The position numbers were made by a program, and so were the translations under genes. Below are positions 23,811 to 34,651 of a DNA stretch of 64,000 nucleotides, piece after piece (within the stretch, counting starts at the first letter, position 1; the number at the start of each line of letters is the position of its first letter). Source of the stretch: Punctularia strigosozonata HHB-11173 SS5 (taxonomy: Eukaryota; Basidiomycota; Agaricomycetes; Corticiales; Punctulariaceae); NCBI RefSeq assembly GCF_000264995.1, contig NW_006767433.1, forward strand, positions 2,971,399 through 3,035,398, in the 5' to 3' direction. Below the pieces are notes generated by a model. That model searched no databases and was not told the origin of the DNA. It worked only from the letters and a program-made list of their open reading frames with translations.

Positions 23811-25354
23811 ATGCCACCCAAGCGTACGAAGGGCACCAAGAAGGCTCCAGTGGAGGGCTCGGGGGAGAGCAAACCTCCCCCTATCCTCTGGGATAAACAT
23901 CCGGAGTACACACAGGCCTGTATCGCATACCTCAGTGCAAACCCAAAGTTCCGCATCAAGATATTCAGTGACTCCACGAGTGAGGCCAAGAAGCAGAAGC
24001 GCCAGAGAGTTCAATCACATACAGCCAAGTCTATCATGTTTGCGGAGCTTGCAGAGGCAGTATTCCGTGACCCGATCTTTGCGGGCGAGGCAAGAGCAGA
24101 GCTCTGTGAAGACTACGCCAAGGATCCCGCACGGTATGCCCGGTCAACACAGCAGCAATTCCAACGGTACGGGTCATACTTACCTTATTTGGATATGCCT
24201 AATGCCACGCCCTGCAGCTTGAAGAAGACATATCAGGCATATGTTCGAGACTTAGAGGGGACCGGTACGGGTGTCAAGCTTGATGAGACAGAGGCTGCCA
24301 ATCTACTTCGTATGTTCAGTGGTATGTTCCTTGAGTCCTAGGAATGCTAACCTGCACCATAGAGCAGATCCGGGAGGAATGGATATTCTGGGATGATCTT
24401 CACGCCATGTGGTCGGAGCTACCGAACTACCGGCCGGTGGGAGTTACAAGCTCCAGAGCGGGACAAAATTTTGACGACGAAGCCGAGGACCTGTTCAATG
24501 CGGCACGCCGTCAGAGTGCAAGTGCGGGAAGTGGTATTGAGGAGGAGGAGGAGAGACTCAGAGAGGGTAGCGTTGATTGGCCCGATACCCTGCCCGACTC
24601 GGACGAGGAACTCGGCATCAAGGACAACATAGCGCCCGCAGGTGCCGACAATGGTGATGACCGTGTACTCCTTGATGCACCTGTACCCCCCGAGATCGTC
24701 CCAGATATCAAGCCCCGAGCTTCATCACCACCACCAAAGCCGTCGAAAGGCAAGAGCAAGCTCACGGACGCTTTCCAGTCAAGCACTCCCTTGAAGAATC
24801 AACCGAAGGACGTCAAAGTCCCACCATCAGCTCAGGGCAAGCGAAGCGCAAGCGATGCCTTTGCAGAACTCCACCAAGCAGACCTGGAGGATGATCGGGA
24901 GCGCAGAGCCCTCAAGTCGCAACTCCAGCTCAAGCGTCTCGAGCTTCAGACAAAGAAACTCGAGGCAAAGCGTGCAAAGGCTGAAAGTGATCAACGTATC
25001 GCTGAACGAGAACAAGAGGCTCGATCGGCACAGGTGGGTATGATGAATAACATGATGACCATGGCGTGTAACATGATGACCATGTTTATGGGCGATATGA
25101 ATGGGAGAGGAGGTCCGCAGAACTTCGGCGGAATGATGATGAACGGCGGTGTCATGCAGAATCTCCAGGGCGTAGGAATGATGAATGGTGGAGGCGGTTT
25201 TGGTGCTGCCAATGCCATGATGCCACACATGGGCGCAATGGGTGATATTGGAGGGGACATACAAGTTGGCGGTGATCATCCCTTCGAAGTGGATCTTCCC
25301 CAGCCTATGACATCCAATGAACACCTCCATGCGCACGGAGACGGAAAAGATTAG
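23811..25354 (+). CDS. Harbinger accessory protein (second transposon gene)
   Basis: This two-exon gene inside the transposon encodes a protein of about 500 residues that starts MPPKRTKGTKKAP. A helical N-terminal domain (WDKHPEYTQACIAYLSANPK through LDETEAANLLRMFS) runs across an intron near 24320-24361 into EQIREEWIFWDDLHAMWSEL. It resembles the DNA-binding, transposase-partner proteins of Harbinger elements, many of which are Myb/SANT-like. An acidic and proline-rich middle, a charged coiled coil (RALKSQLQLKRLELQTKKLE) and a striking methionine/glycine-rich tail (MMNNMMTMACNMMTMFMGD) follow. In known Harbinger systems this second protein is needed for nuclear import and end binding of the transposase; that role here is inferred from layout. 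Confidence 0.75.
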
Positions 25355-25447
25355 TTTATTGTCTTGATATTTACGATGTAAAGCTTCTATTCAACATACG
25401 AAAACTATCTAGTAACATAGGCCAGTGTCATCGGCTGTGCCTGCGAT

Positions 25448-25855
25448 GATTTTGTGCGGGCGGCAGCCGGACGTGCCAGGCGCACTTGCGCGTTGGCACA
25501 CGGTGCCTACGCCGGCGGTCGTCGTTCGGCGCGACGCCGGCTTCGCGTGATTTTCTGGTGTGTCGGCGATGTTCGAGTGAGCCGGCGGCGAGCACTGCGA
25601 GCGATAACGACCGCGCGCCCGTGCTGACCCCACCGGCGGTCGTCGTTTGGTGCGACGCCGGCTTCGCCTGATTTGCTGGTGTGTCGGCGATGTTCGAGTG
25701 AGCCGGCGGCGGGCACTGCGAGCGATATCGACCGTGACCGTGCTGACTCCGGTTGGGGGTGCAGTCTGATGCGCGCTCGTCGTTGCACGTCGACACATGG
25801 TCCCTACGCCGGCGGTCATCGTTCAGCGCAACGCTAGCTTGGCACGACATCACCT
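25448..25855. repeat. GC-rich tandem repeats, about 121-bp period
   Basis: Two nearly identical units start at about 25512 and 25633, both with the core gtgtcggcgatgttcgagtg followed by agccggcggc. Partial units precede (25448-25510) and follow (25745-25855). A diverged unit in the same orientation lies at 26988-27150, on the other side of the captured gene fragment. No protein-coding function is evident. Confidence 0.75.
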
Positions 25856-26910
25856 TGCCCATGAGACACACCCAGCCAATCCCTCGCCGGTGATCGCCTG
25901 CCCGGGCCAGTAAAGCTCGCCATCGTCGTCATCGATGTCCGGCTCGTGCTCGTCCGCAGCGGAGAGCGTGGTATGCACCACGCGCGAGAACGTCTTCGGG
26001 AAGTGCTGAAGGAGCGTCGGGAGCGTGAGCACTGCGCCTTCATCAGGCATTCGCGCGCGCGCTGGTCCTGGTCCGCGTGCTCACGGAGCGTGCTCAAGAA
26101 GGACGCCTGGACGGGAACCGGGACGTCGACCGGATTGGTGGCCGGTGGCGCCGCCTGTAGGTGCGCGGCCGCGATCGACGCCGCGAGGTGGGGTTCTTTC
26201 GCACTACCGGGCGCGGCGAGACTCGAGCCTGAGCTCGAGGTTCCGGGCCCTGTGCTGCTGGGGCTTCACGTTCGGCGTCGAATTGGCACTGTTCGTGCCC
26301 GCGGGCGAGGGCAGCATCGGCGGCGTGGAGGCGTTGGTCCCGAAGGGCAGCGACTGCGCCGCGAGCGCGGCAGCCTCTGCAGCGAGCTGCTCCCGCCGCG
26401 TCTTGAGCTTGTTGAGCTCGGGCATGAGGGTGTACTGGTTCGCAAAGGTAACCATCCGGCCCATGATGGAGCCTTGTAGCATGTATCTGAGTGAAAGGAT
26501 AATGATGTCAGAAACACCACCCGGTCGAGTGTATACGCATATACGCACATGACGCCGAGCAGCGCACGCTCGCGCTCGCCTGCCGAGTCGGACGGCGCTC
26601 ACCGGCTCGTCCACCAGCCCATGACGCCGAGCACGCCTTCCCATGCCTTGCGGTCGCAGCCCTTGCGGAGCATGTCGCGCGCCCAGGACGCGTACGTGAA
26701 GCAGATGAGGGCGTCCAGCCCCTCGAGGCGGACGATCATCCCGCCGTGCTGGTGGTAGGTCGAGTCCGGCGGCGGCGAGTTCGGGAGTGGCTTGTGATCG
26801 GGCGCGGAGACGAGTGCAGCCTGGCCTTGGATGAGTACTTGAGCAGCGGCGCAGTGAATTAGAGGTTCTGGTATATGGTGTCGACCCGGGCCTTGTCGAA
26901 CTTGCTGCGT
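25840..26910 (-). pseudogene. Captured host-gene fragment inside the transposon
   Basis: Read on the minus strand, this contains protein-like stretches that do not belong to transposon genes: GGMIVRLEGLDALICFTYAS with WARDMLRKGCDRKAW, then MLQGSIMGRMVTFANQYTLM and LKTRREQLAAEAAALAAQSL. Later come LPTLLQHFPKTFSRVVHTTL, DEHEPDIDDDDGELYWPGQA and, in another frame, GWVCLMGKVM. An intron with a GTGCGT donor and CAG acceptor (near 26480-26550) still joins ERALLGVM-type sequence to YMLQGSIMGRM. Frame changes elsewhere break the reading frame. It looks like part of an ordinary fungal gene, copied at DNA level because its intron survives. I cannot name the parent family. Confidence 0.55.
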
Positions 26911-26987
26911 CGCAGCCGGCAGATGGGCGCGAGCGCGTTCGTGGAGGGTGACGATGATATGGCTGCTGCCGCCGTAGCGTGAGTTGC

Positions 26988-27150
26988 TGATGTGTCGGCG
27001 ATGGTCGAGTGAGCCAGCGGCAGGCGCTGCGAGCGATATCGAACGCACCTGCGCTGACTTCGTGTGGGCCACAGTCGGACATGCCAGCGCATGCTGCGCA
27101 TTGGTATGCAGTGCGTATGCTGGCGGTCGTCGTCCAGCGCCATGTTGAAC
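26988..27150. repeat. Diverged GC-rich repeat unit, right flank of cargo
   Basis: This stretch matches the repeats at 25448-25855 in the same orientation, with core gtgtcggcgatggtcgagtg followed by agccagcggc, and then the tcggacatgccagcg and tggcggtcgtcgtc elements. The captured fragment thus sits between direct repeats of one family. Confidence 0.65.
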
Positions 27151-27303
27151 ACGCCTGTGTGGTTGGGTGATTTGGTGCCGATGGTGAACGGCGTTAAGAG
27201 AGGCACAGGCCATGACGTAGGTGAGAGCGCACCCTGCGCGAGCACATACGACATAGCTACGATAGAGTTAGTTGCATCATTTCTAGTGTATTCGATACTC
27301 TCT

Positions 27304-28879
27304 CTAGTTGAGTACTCCACTGCAGAATAACGCTTCCTTCAATTTACGCCGTTTCCGCTGGCCTTGAGACTCCCTGGTCGACTCACGGAGCATCGTGCCA
27401 ACACCATCATCTGACGAGCTTGAATCGGATGACAATCCTGCAAGGATAATCTCTTCTTCCCACTCCAGGTCTTCTTCTCCACTCTCGATATCATGGATCA
27501 GGGTGTGGATAACGATGCAGGCGCGTACCCATGCAAGAGCCCGCCGATGATCATCCTCATTTTTTATCTGCTGTCGAAGACCTTTGAGAGACTGGAACCG
27601 GCCTTTGAGATGCCCTACTGCATGCTCAGACTTAACGCGAACCTTTGCATGATCATTGGTAAGCATAAGACACTGTATATGTGGTAAGACGTACCCGAGA
27701 GACCCAGTAGTTGAATGTCTTGTTTTCGGGAATATTTGCTGCTGGCTTCTTGTAGGGACTGACACACCACGCCTCGATAGGGTACGCCGAGTCTGCCCAT
27801 ATCCACTCATTCCGATGGAAGAGTGTGTCATGCTCGTTAAGTGTCCTTGAGTCGAGAAATGCCGTAGAGTCGTGTGCACTACCGCAATGGCCAATGACAT
27901 AGTCAACAATGCGTAGGTTGGGCAAAGTGATGAGCTGCATAGGACTCAGTACATGTTATCAGTAATAGAATGAACATACCTGAACATTGAGTGAATAGTT
28001 CGACTTCCTATCAAAGTATCCCTCTCCATGAAATGCAGGTTTCTCGGCGAGCGGCACTAGTGTACCATCCACCATACAGAACCCATCACGCCAGGCAGCA
28101 CACGATGCAGCCTCCACCCAAGCTTTGGCTGCTTCCTTTGCATCCGCATTTGGCCATCGGACGACATCATCATGAAGTGCAAGATATGCAACAATAACAC
28201 GACGTGTTGCATTCACAACGTTCCCAGCTGATGTCCCCGCCCATTGTGCTACTGATTCAACCGAAGCAGCATTACCGAAATGTCCGAACCTCCAGAGTGC
28301 GATGGCGAGTTGCTTGTCAACTGCCATCTGAGGACGAGGACCAGTGCTGAGGAAGATGGGATGTAGTTCAATCCGGCCTAACAGGCGGTCAAACGTCGTG
28401 GGTGAGACTCGGAGATTGCGCCGGAAGCGACGAGGATCTTCATGTTTGTATGCATCGAGGACAAGGCTGAGCTGTGACAACTTGTAGACCTTGTTCGGCT
28501 GGAGTACACGGGTTGTCTCAAGATATTTGATGTGTTCGTGAAGAGCTTGCATGCGGGAGTGATAGAGTGCCAGACTGGACATGTCTGAGGAGCGGGAGGT
28601 AATGGATTCATTATCAGATGTATCTGCATAATTACTAGAATCCGAGGTGAATGTGGATGAGCTGGATGAGCTGGATGATAGGGATGACATAGAAGATATC
28701 GACGTAGCATCCTCTGAGCTGCCGTTGAAGTCCGAATCTGAGAAATACGACTGGAGATCGTCTAGTTCTGTTGCATCTGAGTCGTCGTCTTCTCGGTTTC
28801 GGCGGCGGATCTTCTGCAATCGTCTCGCGTATCTCAGGACCTGCCTCAGCAGGCGCTGGCGTAGTGGTATGGCGGGCAT
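27304..28879 (-). CDS. PIF/Harbinger-type DDE transposase
   Basis: The transposase catalyses excision and insertion of the element. Three exons join cleanly through introns with GTATGT and GTACGT donors. The N-terminus is arginine-rich and then acidic/serine-rich. A helix-turn-helix-like part follows (SPTTFDRLLGRIELHP, ALWRFGHFGNAASVESVAQW). The DDE_Tnp_4 nuclease shows its first aspartate in FCMVDGTLVPLAEKP, then DRKSNYSLNVQ. The second is in WIWADSAYPIEAW, and the glutamate is in RVRVKSEHAVGHLKGRFQSL. The end is a lysine/arginine-rich tail. All three catalytic residues and the frame are intact, so the protein could be active. It is transcribed towards the accessory gene. Confidence 0.88.
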
Positions 28880-29081
28880 GCCGATGATTGATTTCTATAT
28901 CAGGAAACCCGAACAGTATCCCCGCAGGACCATGCAGAGGGTACAAAATCGACGGAAAACCAGCCTATCTACTGAGGGTTTCACGTTGATCTCATTTTCA
29001 GCCCGCTTTCCGCCCATTTTCTCCAACTTGTGCTGCCAAAAATCGGACTCGAAATCGCGTGAAATCGAGCCGAAAACGTAT

Positions 29082-29106
29082 CGAAAACCCGTTCGTGAAA
29101 CACCCT
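29082..29106 (-). repeat. Right terminal inverted repeat of Harbinger element
   Basis: Reading inwards on the minus strand it starts AGGGTGTTTCACGAAC, identical to the left end for 16 bases. It then differs at two positions before a shared TTTTCG. Confidence 0.85.
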
Positions 29107-29109
29107 ATT
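29107..29109 (+). repeat. Target-site duplication ATT, right
   Basis: ATT follows the right inverted repeat and matches 23521-23523. Only 16 bases separate it from the CSL4 start codon. Confidence 0.7.
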
Positions 29110-29125
29110 CCATTCCGCTGTCTCG

Positions 29126-29905
29126 ATGGCCTCCGAGATCGTTCTGCCTGGACAGCCCTTGGCCTTGCCGAGAGGACCAGTGCCTCAACTCGGGACGGGC
29201 ATCTACCTGCGGGGTGGCCAAGTGCGCGCGAGTTTGATCGGTGAACCAAGATACCAAGGATCCGTTGGTCTTCTTTGCAATGCTTCTCGGTCTGCGACAC
29301 TTGTATGACCTTGTGATTGATCTTGAACCGACAAGACGCTTGCGATCCACACCGTACGGCCGCATCCTCCAGCTCCGAACTCCGTCGTGCTCGGGTCAGT
29401 CACTCGACTGTCGCCCCTGCAAGCAAACGTAGCAATAACCGTGGTCGACGGCGTGCCCCTGCCCGCTGGGGAGGAATTCACCGGTATCATACGCGTACAA
29501 GATGTGCGCGCCACCGAAAAGGATAAAGTGAAGATTGCGGATTGCTTCAGAGGTGGCGACGTCGTGAAAGGCGTCGTGGTCAGTTCAAGCCCGTCCACCA
29601 CACCTAGGTCACTGATCCCCTCCGCAGATTTCTCTGGGGGATGCTCGTAGCTACTACATCACAACAGCCCGCAACGATCTGGGCGTCATCTTCGCTACCA
29701 GCGAAGCTGGTGAGTGAGTCCGACGAGATTGCAAGCATCGGCTAATCCTAGCAGGCGCCACGATGGAACCCGTGAGCTGGTGGGAGAACTGTTCCTCTGG
29801 CTCATCCGTGCTTGTTGACACGGAGTTTGCAGGCAAGAAATGCGATGTCCCAAAACCGGGCGCACGGAAAAGCGGAAGTGCGCGAAGCCGGAGACCCTGC
29901 AATAG
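29126..29905 (+). CDS. CSL4: Exosome complex component CSL4
   Basis: Csl4/EXOSC1 is an S1/zinc-ribbon cap subunit of the RNA exosome, which degrades and trims RNA 3' ends in nucleus and cytoplasm. The N-terminal domain reads MASEIVLPGQPLALPRGPV, GTGIYLRGGQVRASLIGEPR. The S1 domain runs VLGSVTRLSPLQANVAITVV through FTGIIRVQDVRATEKDKVKI and RGGDVVKGVV-ISLGDARSYY. The zinc-ribbon end is WQEMRCPKTGRTEKRKCAKP then ETLQ, with its cysteines present. Four introns rejoin these blocks in frame. The ATG lies 19 bp from the end of the Harbinger element, so the native promoter and 5' UTR have been displaced by transposon sequence. Confidence 0.92.
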
Positions 29906-30130
29906 CCATCATCTACGTTGTCTGTAATCTTGTGATAGCGCGTTACTTGCTGCAATGCCATCCTCAGAGTACCGGTTGGATCGCGCCGCGTGTGACACCG
30001 TGGGATCCAAGACGCGTCAACGCCACACGTGACAATAACGCGTGACCCGCACCTGCGCTGGTTCCAAGCCTGACGACGACGATACGGGCGCCCTCGTCGG
30101 CGCTGGTCTCGCCTCGTCCTCCTACGCTTC

Positions 30131-32320
30131 ATGACGGCCGTTCTGTCCCCCTCGAATCCCTTCCGCAGGGACTCCCTCATGTCTTCCACGGACGAGAATG
30201 CCATCAAGTCCGTCCCACGCTGTAACATGAACTCCAACCCAGCTGACTTTCAGCCAACAGCTATTCGTCGCCCTCGGTCGATTGGCGGGCCAAATACGTC
30301 GAGATCAGCGACATTCTGGCGGAAACACGGCAAGAACTGGACGAGTTCCACCAATCGAGCAAGGAACTGGAGGAGGAGCTGGAGCGCGATCTGGAACGGG
30401 CGGAGAAAGCTCAGCAGGATCTGAAAATCAAGGTCGCCAGGGCTGAGCAGGAGCGGGACGACTGGAAGGTTGGTATATGCGCTATCCGGAACCGTGTACG
30501 TGCGATTGATGAGCCCCCCAGACCAAATTCATGTCTCTGCAAACAACGCACAACACCACAACGACATCTCTACAACGCGAGCTAGATATGGTGCGGCAGG
30601 AGAACTCGAAGATGCGGGTGCAGTTGCGTGATCTGGAGCTTGGCAACGATGATCTGGAGAGGAATGAGCGGGCCATATCCTCTAGCTTAGCCGATGTCGA
30701 CGCCAAATATCAACGAGCATTGGAGGAGAAGATTCTGCTGGAACACGAATTACTGGACAAGGCCAGTATGGAGGAAGAATGCCAAAGGCTGAAGGATCAA
30801 GTCAGAGGCAAGTTGATCTCGCGCACCTGTGCCGCGATTCGTTCTTACCTTCCACAGAGGCGAACGAAGAAATCTCTATCCTGAAGGATCAGCTAGATGC
30901 TGCTCGAGCTGCGGCATCATCGCGTTCCTCCGTCGTTTTGTCCGAGACATCTTCCGCTTCCTCGGCAGCTGCGCAGAAGGATGTACCACTTACCACGGAT
31001 GACCTAATGCGCACCGCTCCACCTAACGAACTGTCGCTCGAGGATCTGATGACGAGTAGCGACACGCCTACTCGTAAAGTGGAACCCACGACCAACATAG
31101 TCACTCCTTCCGAGTCGCGCAAGGGTCAATCGGCGCTTCTCCGGCGCACTGGTGTGGGAGCCTCTCGGTCGGGAATCCCTTCGCCAGGCTCCAGTCCGTC
31201 ACCATTTGGCCGCTCGAGCACATTGCCGTCACTCAACACGGCACTTAGCTCCGCACGATATAAAGCTTCTCCCCGTACTCCTGTTGCCCGGCCCACCTTC
31301 CCAACGCGCACAACGAGTGTTTCAAGCAACGCAACTACGAGCACCGCTACTGGTATACCGAGGAGCAAGGGAGTGCAGATGGTGTCCGAGATGCGCGCCC
31401 GTGTCAAGAACCTGGAGCAGAGAATACACACTAGGGTGCCCCGTTTGCGGATGGGCAGTGTCTCCGGGCGACAGAATGCAGTTCCCGCTGCTACGAGCAC
31501 GACGACGCCGACACAAGTGCCTGCATCATCGTCGACCACCACTGTCCGACCAAGCCCGCCCAGCAGCCGCCAGATGAATCGACTCAGCCTTGATGCGGAA
31601 GGAGAGGGCAAGAAAACACCCGCAGGTGGCGACACGGGCTGGGTGCTTATCATGGAAGACTCGCCTTCCCCAGTTAAGGATAGGACCAAGGAAAGAAGGA
31701 GGACGTCCAGTCCCACCGCGCCGTCTGCATTTAAGCGCCTTACTTCCAACACAACCTCGGCCTCGAACGATCGGAGTATCAGCAGTCAGCTTCAAAAAAG
31801 CGTTAATCGCCGGTCCGGGTCGCGCATCTCGGTGACTACGGATAGGAGTAGCATCAGCACAGCGGCATCTATGAGTACGATTCCGACGCCTACCTCGAGG
31901 CCCACAACACCTACGTTCTTACCATTGCCCACCTCAGGCCTGTATTCGAATCCTGGGGTTGGCTTAAAGCGTTCCACTGGACCTAGTTCGACTACTCTCA
32001 AGCGCTCGTCACTTGGATCTAGCTCGCCCTTCCCCCCTACCAGCCTCAGACCTCCATCTTCTTCCGGCTTCTATACGCGAACGTCGTCCAATACGACCAC
32101 AACCAATTCCCATTCGTCGGACGGTGTGAGCAACGACCTAAGCGATGGCCCACACCACAATGTGACCACGCGCGCCAAGGCGAACCCGCTCAGTCAAAGC
32201 CGGATTGGCCGACCCAATGCTGGACGGAAGAGTGCGGGACAAGAGGCACTGGACGCGTATGCCGCGCTCGACAATAGCCGAACGCGGGCGAGTCCGACTG
32301 CGACCCGGCCTGCAAAGTAA
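30131..32320 (+). CDS. NudE-family dynein regulator
   Basis: NudE/NDEL1 proteins link LIS1 (NudF) to cytoplasmic dynein and are needed for nuclear migration in hyphae. The N-terminal half is the classic coiled coil: DWRAKYVEISDILAETRQEL, DEFHQSSKELEEELERDLER, then SLQRELDMVRQENSKMRVQL and LGNDDLERNERAISSSLADV. A long Ser/Thr/Pro-rich, probably disordered C-terminus follows, including SKGVQMVSEMRARVKNLEQR. The 5' end is uncertain. Candidate starts are 30131 and 30179, and joining either to the coiled coil seems to need a very short intron of 32 nt (GTAACA...CTGAC...CAG) near 30222-30253. Otherwise the gene looks complete, ending TRPAK. Confidence 0.8.
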
Positions 32321-32801
32321 TCATCGGCTACTTTCATCTATGCGTTCCCTGCCTTGATGCCTTGACTGCACTTTCGCATATCTCCCCTTGTCGGAAAATC
32401 GTTATGTTATACTTACCTTCTACATCCCGATCCTACTCCTCCCGTCCATTAATTTGCGCGACGTCTTCCTCTCCCGTTTCTGACGCCCATGACCTCGCAA
32501 TCATTGTTATATGGCCCGGGACGCAATGTCTCTCGTTAACATACATACACCTTTTTTCCACTCTTAACTGTTCTACTAGTGTTTTCCTCTCTTGTCAGTC
32601 CGTAGTACTTATGCAGACCTGATGGATATACCTGTGATATTTAGATGACGATAACGAACTGTTTTACGCTCAAATGACCTTACTCGTTAGCGTGTTTAGT
32701 CTGTTCAACGATCGAGTTGACGTTGGTCATGACAATACTTGATTCAAAGTTGCCGTTGACGCCCAAACTTTCGTGCATCGTGAAGTTAGTGATCAGGAAG
32801 T
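32321..32801. other. Intergenic region between nudE-like gene and ESS2
   Basis: About 480 bp, noticeably AT- and pyrimidine-rich and without recognisable coding sequence. It should contain the terminator of the NudE-like gene and the ESS2 promoter. Confidence 0.35.
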
Positions 32802-34543
32802 ATGGATGACGACAACGGCATGCCCCGGTCGCGACAGCCACGAAGGACTGCGCCTTCCCCTCGGATCGCCACTTTCATTCAAGCCCTGATCATGTCCTCC
32901 AGTCCCAAACCAGAGGATGCCCTCTCTCGCTCTCTCAATAACCAGGAAGTCCTCGACGAAGATGAGTATACGGCTGCGTTATCCCGTATAATTGCTCGGG
33001 ACTTCTTCCCATCCCTTGTGCACCTGGATGCCACGAACCACTACCTGGATGCAATGAGCTCGCAGAACCCGGATTTGATCAACGCGTCGGTTCGACGTCT
33101 CCAGGAACTGAGCACACCGGCGGCATCTGCTCGCATACCCTACCAGACGCCTTTCCAAACTCCCTATGGATACGGCGCCGGTCCCTCCGAGACGCCACTG
33201 CGAACCCCGCGCGGCGAACCGACGGCGAAGCGCGCTCGCTATGATACCGATCTGAGCCTCGATGCGTTCCAGGCACGATATACTTCGGAAGATAATTCGA
33301 GTTTCACGCAGATACTGGAGGACGAGAACAGGAAGCGGAGGGAGAAATGGGCATGGGCATGGGACGCACAGCGAAGGGTCGAGGGTCAGCAGAAGAAGAT
33401 GCTCGAGAGAAGAGAGAGAATGATGATTGAGGGCGCTAAGGAGGCAGGGGTGAGGGAGAAGGTGTTGATTGAACCACCGGAACTACCGAAGGGGCTAATC
33501 GAGGCGGCACCTGAAGGCGAAGTGCGGGCAGAAAGTTCGGATGAAGTTGATAACGGGAAGGGAAAGGAACTCGCCGTACGGACTCCTCAGGAGGAAGAAC
33601 AGACGGTGGATGTCATGGCGCCCAAGAAAGATACTAGAGCAGCCGGTGTAGACGGATGGAAATTCAAGGTAAGTTGAATCGTTTTTTCGTCATCACCCCT
33701 TGCTGAAGTACTGCAGACAAGGAATGCTCTCATGTTTCCTCCTGACGCGGACGTGTCACCGTACACGCCCAGGACGTCTTCGCAAGACTCCAACGCGCGT
33801 ACCATCGAGCCCAAGGTAGTCAAATACGCCAACACTCGATTACCGGAGCAGGAGGATGGTTCTTCTATAACTAGGGGTCGTTCTGAACCACCGAGTCCAA
33901 CGCGAAGTCGCATTGATGCTGCAATTGCCGGCACCCCTTGTGAGTATCACTCAGCTGTTTATCGCATTCCGTTTGCTGAGTCTACGAATCAGATCGACCA
34001 AAGTCCCCAACTATCAACAATTTTTCCCTGGTGCCTGCCATGCCATCTCCCACTCCCTCCGAGCTTGGGCCTGCGGCTGTCAAACAACTCATGACATGGG
34101 GCTCTTTGAATGCGACTCCTCGCATATTATCTCAAACTGGTGACGATGATGTCCCGCCGCCCTCTACGCCATTTCATATATCCGGCCCATCCGCTCGCGA
34201 GCAGCTGTCGCATAAACTGTCAAGCAAAGCTGCGAAAAGCCTCAAGGCCAAGGCCGAACTCTTGGGTGATAAATCGCTGTTTGGCGGTATTCGACAAAAA
34301 GGAATATCAGGGAAAGGGACTATGCCGCCGCCGAACTGGACGCCAAGACGAGCGGAGGCACGCGGGTCGTTGACTCCTGCCGCGAAGAGGCTGCTGGACA
34401 GGACTACGTTAGGTACCGCAGCTACCAGAAGGGCTGAAGCGATGGCAAGGATCAATGGTTGGGAGGGCAGCAGTGCCACCAAGGGCAAGGATGTCGATAG
34501 GGTCAGATGGACACCGACGCCTAGCCCCGTTACAAGACGATGA
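32802..34543 (+). CDS. Splicing-associated protein ESS2 (DGCR14/Bis1)
   Basis: ESS2/DGCR14 is a nuclear protein of the late spliceosome. The hallmark N-terminal block is visible: NNQEVLDEDEYTAALSRIIA, RDFFPSLVHLDATNHYLDAM. It is followed by TPFQTPYGYGAGPSETPLRT, then LSLDAFQARYTSEDNSSFTQ and ILEDENRKRREKWAWAWDAQ with a basic coiled coil. After an intron near 33669-33717, GWKFKTRNALMFPPDADVSP continues the conserved region. The last exon has LMTWGSLNATPRIL and the repetitive TPAAKRLLDRT segment seen in the family. An internal ATG at 32892 could be the true start. It converges with the NIP30-like gene. Confidence 0.88.
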
Positions 34544-34651
34544 TCTGATGTACATTCATGTTATGATGACCAAGGGACGGATATCTATAACAATGGTCAA
34601 TACACCAATGTACATGCAACTGCGTCAGAGAATCACATATAAGGGCTACTG

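Larger units (their letters stand above)
23524..29106 (-). mobile_element. PIF/Harbinger-type DNA transposon, 5583 bp
   Basis: The element is bounded by inverted repeats starting AGGGTGTTTCACGAAC at both ends, with ATT target duplications outside. It carries an intact DDE transposase gene on the minus strand near its right end and a second gene on the plus strand near its left end. This two-gene layout is typical of Harbinger elements, which need both proteins to move. About 1.9 kb between the genes holds GC-rich repeats and what looks like a captured host-gene fragment. Near-intact ends and open frames point to recent insertion and possible autonomy. It lies between the divergent LAT1 and CSL4 genes. 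The class call rests on the transposase sequence, 3-bp duplication and layout; no database comparison was possible. Confidence 0.85.

Noticed and set aside
25448-25855. CRISPR-like array
   Set aside because: The units are long, adjacent, diverged and without unique spacers, and the genome is eukaryotic.
23524-29106. LTR retrotransposon
   Set aside because: There are no direct long terminal repeats, reverse transcriptase or integrase. Ends are inverted and the nuclease is of DDE_Tnp_4 type.
31126-31752. Long minus-strand open frame opposite the NudE-like gene
   Set aside because: It is the antisense of a Ser/Thr/Pro-rich coding region, has low complexity and no family motifs.
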